31,286 nt of DNA from JBBQKF01 sp038326615 (GCA_038326615.1 JBBQKF010000029.1:1-31286), one strand, 5' to 3'; shown: positions 17,007 to 25,507, numbered from the stretch's first letter. Numbers and translations are program-made. The notes: generated from the sequence alone by a model not told the origin.

Positions 17007-18353
17007 ATGAGTGAAATACAAAACACAAAAACTGATAAATTTTTATCCGGGTATGTTGCAATTGTTGGGAGACCTAATGTTGGAAAGTCAACTTTACTAA
17101 ATAGACTCTCTGGAATAAGAGTTGCTATTGTATCCCCTAAACCACAGACAACAAGACACAATATTAGAGCAATTGTTGATGAGCCTAATGCTCAGATGAT
17201 TTTTATTGATACACCTGGCATGCATAAGCCAAAAACGAAACTTGGTGAGTATATGGTAGATGCTGCTTATAATGCATTAAATGATGCCGATGTAATTATC
17301 CTTATGATTGACGCAACAGCACCAAAAATAACTGACATAGAAAAAAGTTGCTGTGAAAAAGCGAAAATATTTAAAAAGCCTTTGCTTTTACTTATAAATA
17401 AAGTTGATCTTATAACAAAAGAAGAACTTTTACCTATAATTACAAGATTTATGAATATATATGCATTTGATTCAATCATACCAATTTCCGTAAAAAAAGA
17501 AGATGGTCTTGAAATTGTTAAAAATGAAATCAGGAAAAGATTACACGAAGGACCACAATATTTTCCTGTTGATACTATAACTGACCAGACTGAAAGAACA
17601 ATTGCAGCTGAACTCATTCGCGAACAGATTTTGAGACTTACAAATGAGGAAATTCCTCATGGAACAGCTGTTGAAATTGAAGCTTTCGAAGAAACATATG
17701 AAGAGGCAAAGGAAGATGTTTCAAAAGACATTCAAGATAAAAATAAAGATTTGGATATTGAAAATAATAAAAACGAAAACGAAAACGATAACGAAAACGA
17801 TAACCAAGATAACCAAGATAACCAAGATAATAATAATAATAATAATGATAATAATAATGATAATAATGATAATAATGATAATAATGATAATGATAATAAT
17901 GATAATGATAATAATGACGACGAAGATGAAAATTTAGATCATATTGTAGATAATTACGGCGAAAGTGAAACCGAAAACGCCGACGAAGAAAACGCCGACG
18001 AAGAAGATGACGATGACGATGATGATGATGATGATGATGACGAAGAAGACGATGAAGACGACGATGACGAAGACGAAGAAGAAGAAGATTATATCAATGA
18101 TGTCGATGAAACCAGAACAAGAACTTTCGTAAAAATCCAAGCCGTAATATACTGCGAAAAAGATTCACACAAAAGAATTCTTATCGGTAAAAAAGGCGAA
18201 ATGATTAAAAGAATAGGTACAAATTCACGCAAACAAATTGAATCAATGCTCGACTGTAAAGTATATCTAGAACTTCATGTTAAAGTCCGTGAAGACTGGA
18301 GAAATCGAAATCCGATTCTTAATAATCTTGGATATAATTCCAATAAAAAATAA
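17007..18353 (+). CDS. era: GTPase Era with a large acidic insertion in the KH domain
   Basis: Era is an essential-type GTPase that assists 30S assembly by binding the 16S rRNA 3' end. G motifs are intact: GRPNVGKST (21-29), TTR in the switch I region, DTPGMHKP (about 70-77), NKVD (about 131-134) and ISVKKEDG (about 157). The first KH strand VEIE is at 222-225. The next strand, IQAVIYCEKDS, comes only at 377-387, followed by the GxxG motif LIGKKGEMIKRIG and the usual C-terminus EDWRNRNPILNNLGY. The intervening segment (about 230-370), instead of about ten residues, is Asn/Asp-rich and then Asp/Glu-rich with a run of twelve Asp. Length is 448 against about 300 normally. The frame continues through both KH halves, so this is not a frameshift. 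The ribosome binding site is weak (GATGG). Confidence 0.93.
   Translation: MSEIQNTKTDKFLSGYVAIVGRPNVGKSTLLNRLSGIRVAIVSPKPQTTRHNIRAIVDEPNAQMIFIDTPGMHKPKTKLGEYMVDAAYNALNDADVIILMIDATAPKITDIEKSCCEKAKIFKKPLLLLINKVDLITKEELLPIITRFMNIYAFDSIIPISVKKEDGLEIVKNEIRKRLHEGPQYFPVDTITDQTERTIAAELIREQILRLTNEEIPHGTAVEIEAFEETYEEAKEDVSKDIQDKNKDLDIENNKNENENDNENDNQDNQDNQDNNNNNNDNNNDNNDNNDNNDNDNNDNDNNDDEDENLDHIVDNYGESETENADEENADEEDDDDDDDDDDDDEEDDEDDDDEDEEEEDYINDVDETRTRTFVKIQAVIYCEKDSHKRILIGKKGEMIKRIGTNSRKQIESMLDCKVYLELHVKVREDWRNRNPILNNLGYNSNKK
17763..17927 (+). repeat. AAY/GAY low-complexity repeat tract in era
   Basis: The sense strand is made almost only of AAT, AAC, GAT, GAC and GAA codons. It includes three exact copies of AACCAAGAT (17802-17828) and then AATAATGAT-type units. 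The tract encodes the Asn/Asp-rich half of the Era insertion. Changes in copy number by multiples of three would keep the frame. Confidence 0.85.
17994..18092 (+). repeat. GAY/GAR repeat tract in era
   Basis: A nearly pure run of GAT, GAC and GAA codons encodes the Asp/Glu half of the insertion, including twelve Asp codons in a row at 18006-18041. Synonymous GAT/GAC alternation breaks the perfect trinucleotide repeat, which would lower slippage. Confidence 0.85.
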
Positions 18354-18380
18354 TACATTAATTCACGAAAGGCACCTTAA

Positions 18381-19145
18381 ATGAGCTCTTTACGAATAAA
18401 GGGAATAATAGTTCGCGATGTTCCATACGGTGAAGCCGACAAAATTCTTACCATTCTTACTAAAGAGCATGGACTTATGACTGTCTCTGCCAAAAATGCA
18501 AGAAGACCTAGAAATAATATGCTTTTTTCAACATCTGCCTTGATTTTTGGCGAATTTGAATTAACCGGCAATGAATCTACACGCTACTATTTAAATCAGG
18601 TGACAATTATAGAATCATTCACAAAACTTCGCGATGACATTGTCCTCCTGACTTATTGTGCACATTTAATGGATGTTGTAATTGATGCTATGAGAGATTC
18701 GTCTTCATCAAATGATATTTATACATTACTAATATACACTCTTTATACTTTAGGTAAAGAAAACAAGAATGTTGACTTGATAATCCATACATTTGAAATT
18801 AAACTTCTTTCACTTATTGGTTTCATGCCAATGCTTGGAAACTGCGTAATTTGTGGTAAAGAATTAGTAAGTGATTCTTTTGCTTCAATTATATTTAGCC
18901 ATTCTCAATGCGGAACTTGTTGTCATGATTTAATGTGTGCAACAAAATCAGGAGAACACCAGATTATATCTCAATCGACATTTAATTGCCTTCGCTATAT
19001 TGTTTCATCTCCTATAGAAAAAGTATATTCGTTTACACTAGATAAAGCTTTTGTAGATGAGCTTTCTTCTCTGGCAACAAGATATATATGTGACAGATTA
19101 GAGCGTTGTTATACAAAGCTTAGAATGTTAAAAGATTTCAATTAG
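18381..19145 (+). CDS. recO: DNA repair protein RecO
   Basis: RecO mediates loading of RecA onto single-stranded DNA with RecR and anneals strands during recombinational repair. The 254-residue protein has the N-terminal OB fold (about 1-80, with IKGIIVRDVPYGEADKIL and LMTVSAKNARRPRN) and a C-terminal helical domain with a zinc site formed by Cys155, Cys158, Cys177 and Cys180 (CVIC and CGTC). The start ATG 18381 is eight bases after AAAGG (18368-18372). It lies 27 bases after era, the usual era–recO pairing, and likely shares its transcript. No T-run terminator is obvious after it; an AT-rich repeat region follows. Confidence 0.93.
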   Translation: MSSLRIKGIIVRDVPYGEADKILTILTKEHGLMTVSAKNARRPRNNMLFSTSALIFGEFELTGNESTRYYLNQVTIIESFTKLRDDIVLLTYCAHLMDVVIDAMRDSSSSNDIYTLLIYTLYTLGKENKNVDLIIHTFEIKLLSLIGFMPMLGNCVICGKELVSDSFASIIFSHSQCGTCCHDLMCATKSGEHQIISQSTFNCLRYIVSSPIEKVYSFTLDKAFVDELSSLATRYICDRLERCYTKLRMLKDFN

Positions 19146-19155
19146 AAAACACTCT

Positions 19156-19292
19156 ATATGTTAAAAGATTAACATAAAAAATCTTAAATGTTAAAAAATC
19201 ACATGAAAACTAATTAATTATTAAAAGATTTATTTAAAACCTTTTTAATTGTTATACGATGTATATGAAAAATATTAAAATGTTTAAATATT
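19156..19292. repeat. Degenerate tandem repeat, period about 30 bp, between recO and the helicase gene
   Basis: The motif TTAAAAG or a close variant recurs at 19161, 19191, 19221, 19252 and 19284, spaced 30, 30, 31 and 32 bases. Each is usually preceded by ATG or ATT and followed by GAT/AAT and an AT-rich tail ending in AAAA. The first copy is a perfect short palindrome (ATGTTA, six bases, TAACAT at 19158-19175). The region sits between convergent genes and may act in transcription termination of both. Confidence 0.6.
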
Positions 19293-21785
19293 TCACATTA
19301 AAAACTCTTTAATAGAATTTTTAATTTGAGATTTACTCCTTAAAACAATAGGATGCCACTCTTCGGGAAACAGCATTTGGTAATCGGGTTTTTCATATCT
19401 TTCATCTAAAAGTAATATAAATCCTCTGTCTTCCTCGCTTCTAATTACACGTCCGGCTGCTTGTTGAATTTTATTAAAGCCAGGATATCTGTAAGCAAAA
19501 TCAAACCCATTTCCAATCATATTTGAATAATAATCAGCCATAATGTCTCTTTCAGGGGATTTTCTTGGAAGTCCAACACCTACAATAATAACTCCGGATA
19601 ATGTTTCACCAACTAAATCAATCCCTTCACCAAACACTCCTCCAAGAACAGCAAAAGCAATCAAAGTCCTTTTCCCATATTCCCTAAATTCTTTCAAAAA
19701 ATTATCCCGGATTATTTCATTCATTGAAGGCGTCTGCGTAATAATTTTAATGCCATTGGACCTATTGATTTCATTAGAATTTAAAACCATTTCGACCATC
19801 TGAACTATCCATTTTTGATATTCAAATGAAGGAGAATATACAATATAATTCCCCATTTTAGACGAAACTGCAGCTTCCACAACATCAGCAATTGTCTTAA
19901 GAGATGATTGTCTGTTGTTATATTTTGTCGAAATTGATGGAATAATTCCCACAAATAAGTTTTCTTTAGGAAAAGGTGAGGGGAGTATGATTTTATTAAT
20001 TGATTGTTGATTTTTAACACTCTTGAATCTACTTTCAAAATATTGAACAGGACTTAATGTTGCTGAAAAGAAAACTAACGAATGTTTTCCCTGATGAAAT
20101 TTATCAATTTGCCCCGAAGAATCCATGCAACGCAAGCTGATTATCAAATCTCGATTTGATTTTTCGAACGTAACAATATACGAGTCATCAAAAAACTCTG
20201 ACGATGTTCGAATAAAGAATTTTGCTGAAAAATAAAGATTTTTTAGGGCTTTTCTTGCCTCTGTATTTGTAATTGAGTTCAGATCTTCTTTAGCATACTG
20301 AACTAATTTTTCCAATATCGAAACATAATCTTTCGGAAGTTTTCTTGTTGCGCCAAAATTCTCAGCCCAGAACAATTCTTTTAATAAAATTGATTTATCA
20401 AATGGTTCTTCTAAATTCTCTTCGCCTTTAATAAATGGGAGAAGAACTTTATAATATGCGATTAATTCATCAAATATATTTTGTAGATTTGATTGAAAAT
20501 AAGATTTATACAAAAGAACCTCTTTAAGTTCCTTATAAGACATTTCGGCACTATACATTTCGCAGGCCCGGTCTGGAAGATTATGAGCTTCATCAATTAG
20601 AATAGCGAAGTTATATGCTTCCTGCTTTACAAATCTTTCGAGTGATACTTTCGGGTCAAAAATGTAATTATAATCGCAAATGATGATATCACAAAAAAGT
20701 GAAAGATCAAGCCCCAGCTCAAATGGGCAAACACCATAGACTTCGCCTGTTGCCATTAAAACATTGAAATCGATGCTTTGAGTACTTGATAATTCGTTCA
20801 TTGCTTTCGAATAATTGTCATAATAATTAACGGCATATGGACAAATAGAAGTATCACAATATATTTCTTTACACAGACAAACTTTTTCTTTAGCAGTTAT
20901 ATGAATGCTTTTAATAACTAATCCATTTCCTCTCATATCATCGAGTGTTTTTTTTGCGATTTCTGCAGTAGAATTTTTTGCAGTAATATAGAAAATGTAA
21001 TCGCAATACTTCTGTGGAATTCCTTTAATTGCAGGATAAAGAACTGAAATAGTTTTACCAGTTCCAGTTGGTGCGGAAACAAGTAGAGGTTCATGTTTTC
21101 TCATGCAGGATAATACTGCGTTCATGAATTCCTTTTGACCCTGTCTTAATTCAGAATAGGGGAATGTGAGAGCTTTGATTGATAAGTCGCGAATTGTTGA
21201 ATAGTCTTTTTTAGCAAGCCCTTGAGCTATGTAGAAATTACAAGTATCAAATGAGAATTTTTCCAATTCATTGTATGTAACTGTCTCATTGAAATCCTTA
21301 ATTTTAAACGAATTAATAAGTATGTATTTAACAGTAACCTGTATTGATGCATTTGTAATCTCTTTTTCTTTGCAAAAAATATACGCATAGATTCTTGCTT
21401 GTGCGATATGAAGGAAATCAGCTTCAACAGGAAGATCTGCTGAATCTTTAGCAATTGTTTTGATTTCAATTATTTGAATTTCATTATTTTCAGATAAAAC
21501 TATCAAATCAGCTCGGCCTTGTACTTCAATCTTTACAGAATCAGACACAAAGGTTGTTTTCAATGAATATTCTGAAAAAATAGTAGCGTCAGGCTGTGAT
21601 TTGCGAAAAGCCTTGAAAAACTGTTGATGAGTCTTAATTCCTAGTCCATCGAGTAAAGAAAAGAAATTGCCAGTGTTTAAGCTTCCACGCCGATAAACGA
21701 ACGCAACAAAATCTCTTACACTAAAACGTAAAACTGTACTAGAATCTTTATTTTCACCAGCGTCATTTCTAGGTATGATTTTCAT
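19293..21785 (-). CDS. PD-(D/E)XK nuclease-XPD/DinG-type helicase fusion
   Basis: This 830-residue protein joins an N-terminal PD-(D/E)XK nuclease-like domain (about 1-150; GRADLI near 88 and IIEIKT near 106) to a superfamily 2 Rad3/XPD/DinG-type helicase. Helicase motifs are SAPTGTGKT (about 236-244), an iron-sulphur domain with Cys in VCLCKEIYCDTSICPY (about 301-316) and VCPFE (about 351), DEAHNLPDRA (about 397-406), FFSATLSP, and the C-terminal GRVIRSEEDRG. It should unwind DNA 5' to 3' and may act in repair; Cas4-like nuclease fusions of this type occur in Clostridia. The start ATG has no strong ribosome binding site. A promoter TTGCAT-N18-TATATT lies upstream on the minus strand. It is convergent with recO. 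Confidence 0.9.
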   Translation of the reverse strand: MKIIPRNDAGENKDSSTVLRFSVRDFVAFVYRRGSLNTGNFFSLLDGLGIKTHQQFFKAFRKSQPDATIFSEYSLKTTFVSDSVKIEVQGRADLIVLSENNEIQIIEIKTIAKDSADLPVEADFLHIAQARIYAYIFCKEKEITNASIQVTVKYILINSFKIKDFNETVTYNELEKFSFDTCNFYIAQGLAKKDYSTIRDLSIKALTFPYSELRQGQKEFMNAVLSCMRKHEPLLVSAPTGTGKTISVLYPAIKGIPQKYCDYIFYITAKNSTAEIAKKTLDDMRGNGLVIKSIHITAKEKVCLCKEIYCDTSICPYAVNYYDNYSKAMNELSSTQSIDFNVLMATGEVYGVCPFELGLDLSLFCDIIICDYNYIFDPKVSLERFVKQEAYNFAILIDEAHNLPDRACEMYSAEMSYKELKEVLLYKSYFQSNLQNIFDELIAYYKVLLPFIKGEENLEEPFDKSILLKELFWAENFGATRKLPKDYVSILEKLVQYAKEDLNSITNTEARKALKNLYFSAKFFIRTSSEFFDDSYIVTFEKSNRDLIISLRCMDSSGQIDKFHQGKHSLVFFSATLSPVQYFESRFKSVKNQQSINKIILPSPFPKENLFVGIIPSISTKYNNRQSSLKTIADVVEAAVSSKMGNYIVYSPSFEYQKWIVQMVEMVLNSNEINRSNGIKIITQTPSMNEIIRDNFLKEFREYGKRTLIAFAVLGGVFGEGIDLVGETLSGVIIVGVGLPRKSPERDIMADYYSNMIGNGFDFAYRYPGFNKIQQAAGRVIRSEEDRGFILLLDERYEKPDYQMLFPEEWHPIVLRSKSQIKNSIKEFLM

Positions 21786-21827
21786 AATTGTCGCATCATT
21801 TCACTAAATATTCTAAATATTTTAAAT

Positions 21828-21857
21828 AATATAATTGATCTAATAAAATCAATGCAA
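21828..21857 (-). promoter_or_regulatory. Probable promoter of the nuclease-helicase gene
   Basis: On the minus strand TTGCAT (plus 21852-21857) is followed after 18 bases by TATATT (plus 21828-21833), about 43 bases upstream of the start codon. This is a reasonable sigma-A-type match. Confidence 0.45.
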
Positions 21858-21913
21858 AATAGTGGTTCAATATATACACAAATTTTATCTGCTAAAATAA
21901 TATCATAAATTCA

Positions 21914-21922
21914 TGGTATAAT
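21914..21922 (+). promoter_or_regulatory. Extended -10 promoter of the small membrane protein pair
   Basis: TGG followed directly by a perfect TATAAT (21917-21922) forms an extended -10 element 22 bases before ATG 21945. No -35 match is visible. It is divergent from the helicase promoter. Confidence 0.6.
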
Positions 21923-21944
21923 AAAGTAAATTGGAGCGGTAAGT

Positions 21945-22478
21945 ATGGCGAATAAAAAAAAGCAGTCAAAAAACTCAAAAATATTCTGGAGAATTTCTAT
22001 ATCTGCTGTTGGTGTAGCACTAATTTTAATAGCGGTATTTAATATATTACTTTTTTTATTTGGTGAAAGTGTTTCCACTAAAGTTAATTCAAGACGTTTT
22101 GGTGGTGCTGATGATGGGAAACCCTTCAGTCAGCGCTATTCGTGGTCTCTTGATTATACATTTGTAGATAAAGAGGGTATTATACACAGTGGACACACTA
22201 CAAGACGAGGAAGTGATATGTCTGTTAAAACAGATAGTCGTGCATACTATTTTACTTTTGCTCCTTTTATTAATTCATTAGAGAGCGAAGTAAATCCTAA
22301 TATTGGGCAAGTTTTATTTATTGGCATAGGGATATTTCTTATTTTTGTAATGAATAAGAAAAAGAAAAAAGTAGTGAGTAAGTTTAAAGTAACCATGACA
22401 CAAAAAGGTGAAAAAGATGTTCCCGAATTGAATGATTACGATGACAGCGTGGAAGAGGTATTCCAGGAAGATGAATAA
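21945..22478 (+). CDS. Hypothetical protein with two membrane helices
   Basis: I do not recognise this 177-residue protein. It has a basic N-terminus, a membrane helix at about 16-38, a polar extracytoplasmic domain of about 75 residues (including YSWSLDYTFVDKEGIIHSGH), a second helix at about 122-137, then a very basic KKKKKK stretch and an acidic cytoplasmic tail ending in EEVFQEDE. The extracytoplasmic sequence resembles the short beta-rich domains of DUF3592-like proteins, but this is a weak impression. GGAG at 21933-21936 supports the ATG. The next gene follows after 18 bases and is also a small membrane protein, suggesting a functional pair. Confidence 0.75.
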   Translation: MANKKKQSKNSKIFWRISISAVGVALILIAVFNILLFLFGESVSTKVNSRRFGGADDGKPFSQRYSWSLDYTFVDKEGIIHSGHTTRRGSDMSVKTDSRAYYFTFAPFINSLESEVNPNIGQVLFIGIGIFLIFVMNKKKKKVVSKFKVTMTQKGEKDVPELNDYDDSVEEVFQEDE

Positions 22479-22496
22479 AAGATAGGATGTGATTTT

Positions 22497-23030
22497 ATGG
22501 AAGAATTAATTTGGGAAATTAAAGTTCCAATTTTGAAAAACAGAATTATTGTAAAACAACTAAGCATTGCAATTGGTATACCGTTTGGAATATTGATATT
22601 TGTTTTTGTTGTTATTAAAGCATATTATGGGCTCATTTTGATTGGGATAATGTTTTTTTTGGCTTATCTTCTTATCATGTTAATTTTTAAAGGAACATAT
22701 GATGTTAGATATGTGATCAATGCAAAAGGTATATTATGCGAAAATCAGCCAAGACAAGCAAAACGTGTTAAGGCACTTTCATTCTTTACGACTTTAGCCG
22801 GATTATTATCACGTAATGCTACAGTTGCTGGAGCAGGAATTTTATCAGGTTCAAGAACCAAAATATTCATTCCGTGGAAACGAATACGCAAGATAAAATA
22901 TATTGATAAGCAAAAATGCATGATGCTTTATGGTGGCTTTGCGGAAAATATAGCAGTATTTTGTACAGATGATAATTTTATTGAAATTAAAAGTATTTTA
23001 ACCGAAAAATTAAAAACAGAAAAGATATGA
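22497..23030 (+). CDS. Hypothetical membrane protein with PH-like C-terminal domain
   Basis: This 177-residue protein begins with WEIKVPILKNRIIVKQL, then two close membrane helices (about 23-62). A cytoplasmic domain follows with YDVRYVINAKGILCENQPRQAKRV, IPWKRIRKIKYIDKQKCMML and a final helix. Alternating strands ending in a helix resemble bacterial PH-like or YcxB-type domains, but I cannot name a family with certainty. AGGATG at 22484-22489 precedes ATG 22497. It is co-directional with, and 18 bases after, the other small membrane protein, so both are probably co-transcribed. No terminator is evident in the 150 bases after it. Confidence 0.72.
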   Translation: MEELIWEIKVPILKNRIIVKQLSIAIGIPFGILIFVFVVIKAYYGLILIGIMFFLAYLLIMLIFKGTYDVRYVINAKGILCENQPRQAKRVKALSFFTTLAGLLSRNATVAGAGILSGSRTKIFIPWKRIRKIKYIDKQKCMMLYGGFAENIAVFCTDDNFIEIKSILTEKLKTEKI

Positions 23031-23182
23031 AATAGAAATGAAGACGAATTATTAATCCCTCAGAGATAAAATTTCGGCAACTATACCAGCAAACCAAACT
23101 AAAATAAAGCAAATTAATTTCATTAAAATAGCAATTTCATTTAGAAGAAAATTTAAAAATATGTTAATCGGAAATGAAAAAA

Positions 23183-25222
23183 TTATCTTTTAATTAATTC
23201 TGAATTTTTAATAAGTTTTAGTGGTTTTGTAAAAATTAAGTTCTTATGTAAATCAAGTAGAAAATACGAAATTTCAAGAGATTCAATGGCAGAAACCAGC
23301 AAATCAACATCTTGAATTTCCATGCCTTTTACAAAAATATTCTCCGCGTTTTGCTTTGATGTTATACCCACAACTAATAAATCGTGAGCAGAATATTTTA
23401 GTTCTTTGGTAGCGATCATTGCTGTTTTAACACTTTGTATTTCTGAAAGCTTATGAAATAAAAGTTCGCGTTGCTCTTGCGATAGTTTTGCTTCTATAAA
23501 AGTATCATAAGTGTTTATGGAATCAGTTTCATCAAGTTTTTTACGGGCTATTTCCGCTTTCTCAATAGCCCATTCTTTAAGCTCTTCCTTTTTTTCTGAC
23601 AATCCATTACTAAGCAAAAATTCAGCAATAACTTGCAATCCAGAATCAATAAATTCATTATTAAGCTCCATTGACTTTCTAATAAATTCAATCCCGCTTT
23701 CTTCATTACTATTAAGAAGAATTATGCCTTTTCTAAAAATAGCAGGAGCATTGTCAATATTTATTTCAATCAATTTAGAGTAGAGGTTCAGTGCTTCATC
23801 AAGCCTAGAAATATTTTCAAGCGCTAAACCATATTCCATATTTTCATCGTTGTTTTCACTCATTTTGAAATTTTCTACTAATTCATTTGCTTTTTTATAT
23901 TCTTCGGTATATTCGCTCCAATTTTCTTTAGCATTTTCATACCATTCAGCGTTGAACTGCGAAATTATTTTACAAACTTCTTGCTTTATTTCATAAGAAC
24001 CGGAAAAATCGATCTTATAATCAATATCATTAATGCCAATTTTATCCATCCTTTCATTAAAGCTTGGATGAGTATCATATTTGGTGGACATTCGTTTTTG
24101 TATCTGGTTCGTCCATGTTTTTTCATTAACTGTAAAATTACGCAAAAACTCTTCAATAAAGAAATTAAAAAAATCTTTTGGAGGATTTTCATATGTTCTT
24201 AAGTCGATTTGATTTTCTTCAAGAGGTTTATTGAAAAAATATTGTATTAATTCGAGTTTTAGAGAAGCAATATAATATATTTTTGTGCTAGTAAATTTCA
24301 CAGCTTCTAAATCAGCAATAATCTCTTTGGATTTTGAAATTGCACTTGCATACATCTGCATCTTAATTATGTAGTTTTCTGAAAAATCTGTAAGAAGAGA
24401 TTTAGCTATTATCCCTTTTTTTTCTGTCGCTTCAAGAATTTTGCTCCATTTGATTATTCGTTTATTAATCTTATTTGAATGGTCTGTATCTTTATTGTAA
24501 ATATGCGCAAATTCATGAACAAAAATTGATTTAAGTTCATCTTCATCCAATAACTCCAAAAGATATATTCCAATTGTCATTGCATTTTCATTTCTAAAAC
24601 CAAACCCTATAGGATTTTTACACACAGCACAATTTTCTCCGGGATACATCAAGACTTTATCAAGCTTAGGTGCATTGAATTTATTTCTTGCAAAATCAAT
24701 TAATTCGAATAGCTTAGGATAATCTCTTTCAAAAATTTCAAATCCACTTAAAGACTCGCTTTTAATGAATAATGATTTTATAACAATATATAAAACAACA
24801 AATAAACCGGCTATAAACACTCCAAATCCACCCACACTTCTACCTGTGTTGAGTCCTATCGCTAATACTCCTACCATGCTTATAAAGATAAGCGTAAATA
24901 GTAAGATAACATAGCGAGTTCCGGCACTGACCAACCAATTAAACTTCTTATTAAATTTATTCGGATCAGAGTCTGCTAAATCAACAAGACTAACATAATA
25001 TTCATGATTGTCGTCATGTCCACTCGGTTTAACATTGTTTAAGATAATTCCGGTAAAAAACAAAGTGGCAAGTCCTAAGATGCCAATTACACCAAAAGCC
25101 AATATTATATCATTTGTTTTTTCTCCAGTAATAAACATAATTAATCCGACAACAAAAGAAAAAACAAGCATAAAAAATGCAATGCCTATCATTCCTGTTA
25201 GAATTCTATTTTTTTCATTCAT
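23183..25222 (-). CDS. M48-family membrane metalloprotease with C-terminal TPR-like repeats
   Basis: This 679-residue protein has two N-terminal membrane helices (about 8-30 and 37-57) and two more near 100-150. A zinc peptidase domain follows with VHEFAHIYNKD (HExxH near 235-239) and a downstream Glu in KEIIADLEAVKF as the likely third ligand. The C-terminal half (about 420-620) is helical, with TPR-like repeats around GLALENISRLDEALNLYSKL and APAIFRKGIILLNSNEES. M48 proteins such as HtpX take part in membrane protein quality control; the TPR part suggests partner binding. I start at ATG 25222, because GGAGG at plus 25228-25232 lies five bases before it; the upstream in-frame TTG at 25234 overlaps that site. 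The gene stands alone on the minus strand. Confidence 0.87.
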   Translation of the reverse strand: MNEKNRILTGMIGIAFFMLVFSFVVGLIMFITGEKTNDIILAFGVIGILGLATLFFTGIILNNVKPSGHDDNHEYYVSLVDLADSDPNKFNKKFNWLVSAGTRYVILLFTLIFISMVGVLAIGLNTGRSVGGFGVFIAGLFVVLYIVIKSLFIKSESLSGFEIFERDYPKLFELIDFARNKFNAPKLDKVLMYPGENCAVCKNPIGFGFRNENAMTIGIYLLELLDEDELKSIFVHEFAHIYNKDTDHSNKINKRIIKWSKILEATEKKGIIAKSLLTDFSENYIIKMQMYASAISKSKEIIADLEAVKFTSTKIYYIASLKLELIQYFFNKPLEENQIDLRTYENPPKDFFNFFIEEFLRNFTVNEKTWTNQIQKRMSTKYDTHPSFNERMDKIGINDIDYKIDFSGSYEIKQEVCKIISQFNAEWYENAKENWSEYTEEYKKANELVENFKMSENNDENMEYGLALENISRLDEALNLYSKLIEINIDNAPAIFRKGIILLNSNEESGIEFIRKSMELNNEFIDSGLQVIAEFLLSNGLSEKKEELKEWAIEKAEIARKKLDETDSINTYDTFIEAKLSQEQRELLFHKLSEIQSVKTAMIATKELKYSAHDLLVVGITSKQNAENIFVKGMEIQDVDLLVSAIESLEISYFLLDLHKNLIFTKPLKLIKNSELIKR

Positions 25223-25396
25223 AATAGCCTCCAAATAATTAATAAACCTGCTAGTAATTCAATATTTGTTCATAATTTTAACCTCATGTAGCAAGAATTC
25301 TCCCTACTCCTCTATTCAACTTTATTCGCGAATGCGAGAAGAATAGGTGAAAGATGAATTGCTACTTGTACCTTGACAATTATTATACAACTAAGC

Positions 25397-25425
25397 TTGA
25401 CGAATTGCGATACTAATAGTATACG
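25397..25425 (+). promoter_or_regulatory. Upstream promoter candidate of blaI with overlapping dyad
   Basis: TTGACG (25397-25402) and TATACG (25420-25425) are 17 bases apart. A small dyad, ATAC-N5-GTAT (25410-25422), covers the -10 region and could be a repressor site. The leader would be about 145 bases, so this may be the weaker or alternative promoter. Confidence 0.4.
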
Positions 25426-25507
25426 AGTTTATTGCGCTGTACGCGATATTTCTTTGAAAAAGGTAGCGGGGTATGAAACCTATTGAATAGCAATACCTAA
25501 GTATATA

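Noticed and set aside
17694..18116. Frameshift, intein or inserted element as explanation for the Era insertion
   Set aside because: The frame is unbroken, there are no intein splicing motifs and no inverted repeats or target duplication flank the segment.
17644..18140. Overlapping open frames on both strands across the Era repeat
   Set aside because: They are shadow translations of the repeat (poly Ile/Met/Lys or poly Ile/Val/Phe); the Era frame is continuous through intact KH halves.
19156..19292. CRISPR array
   Set aside because: The period is about 30 bp with no alternation of conserved repeats and unique spacers, the copies are degenerate and no cas genes are nearby.
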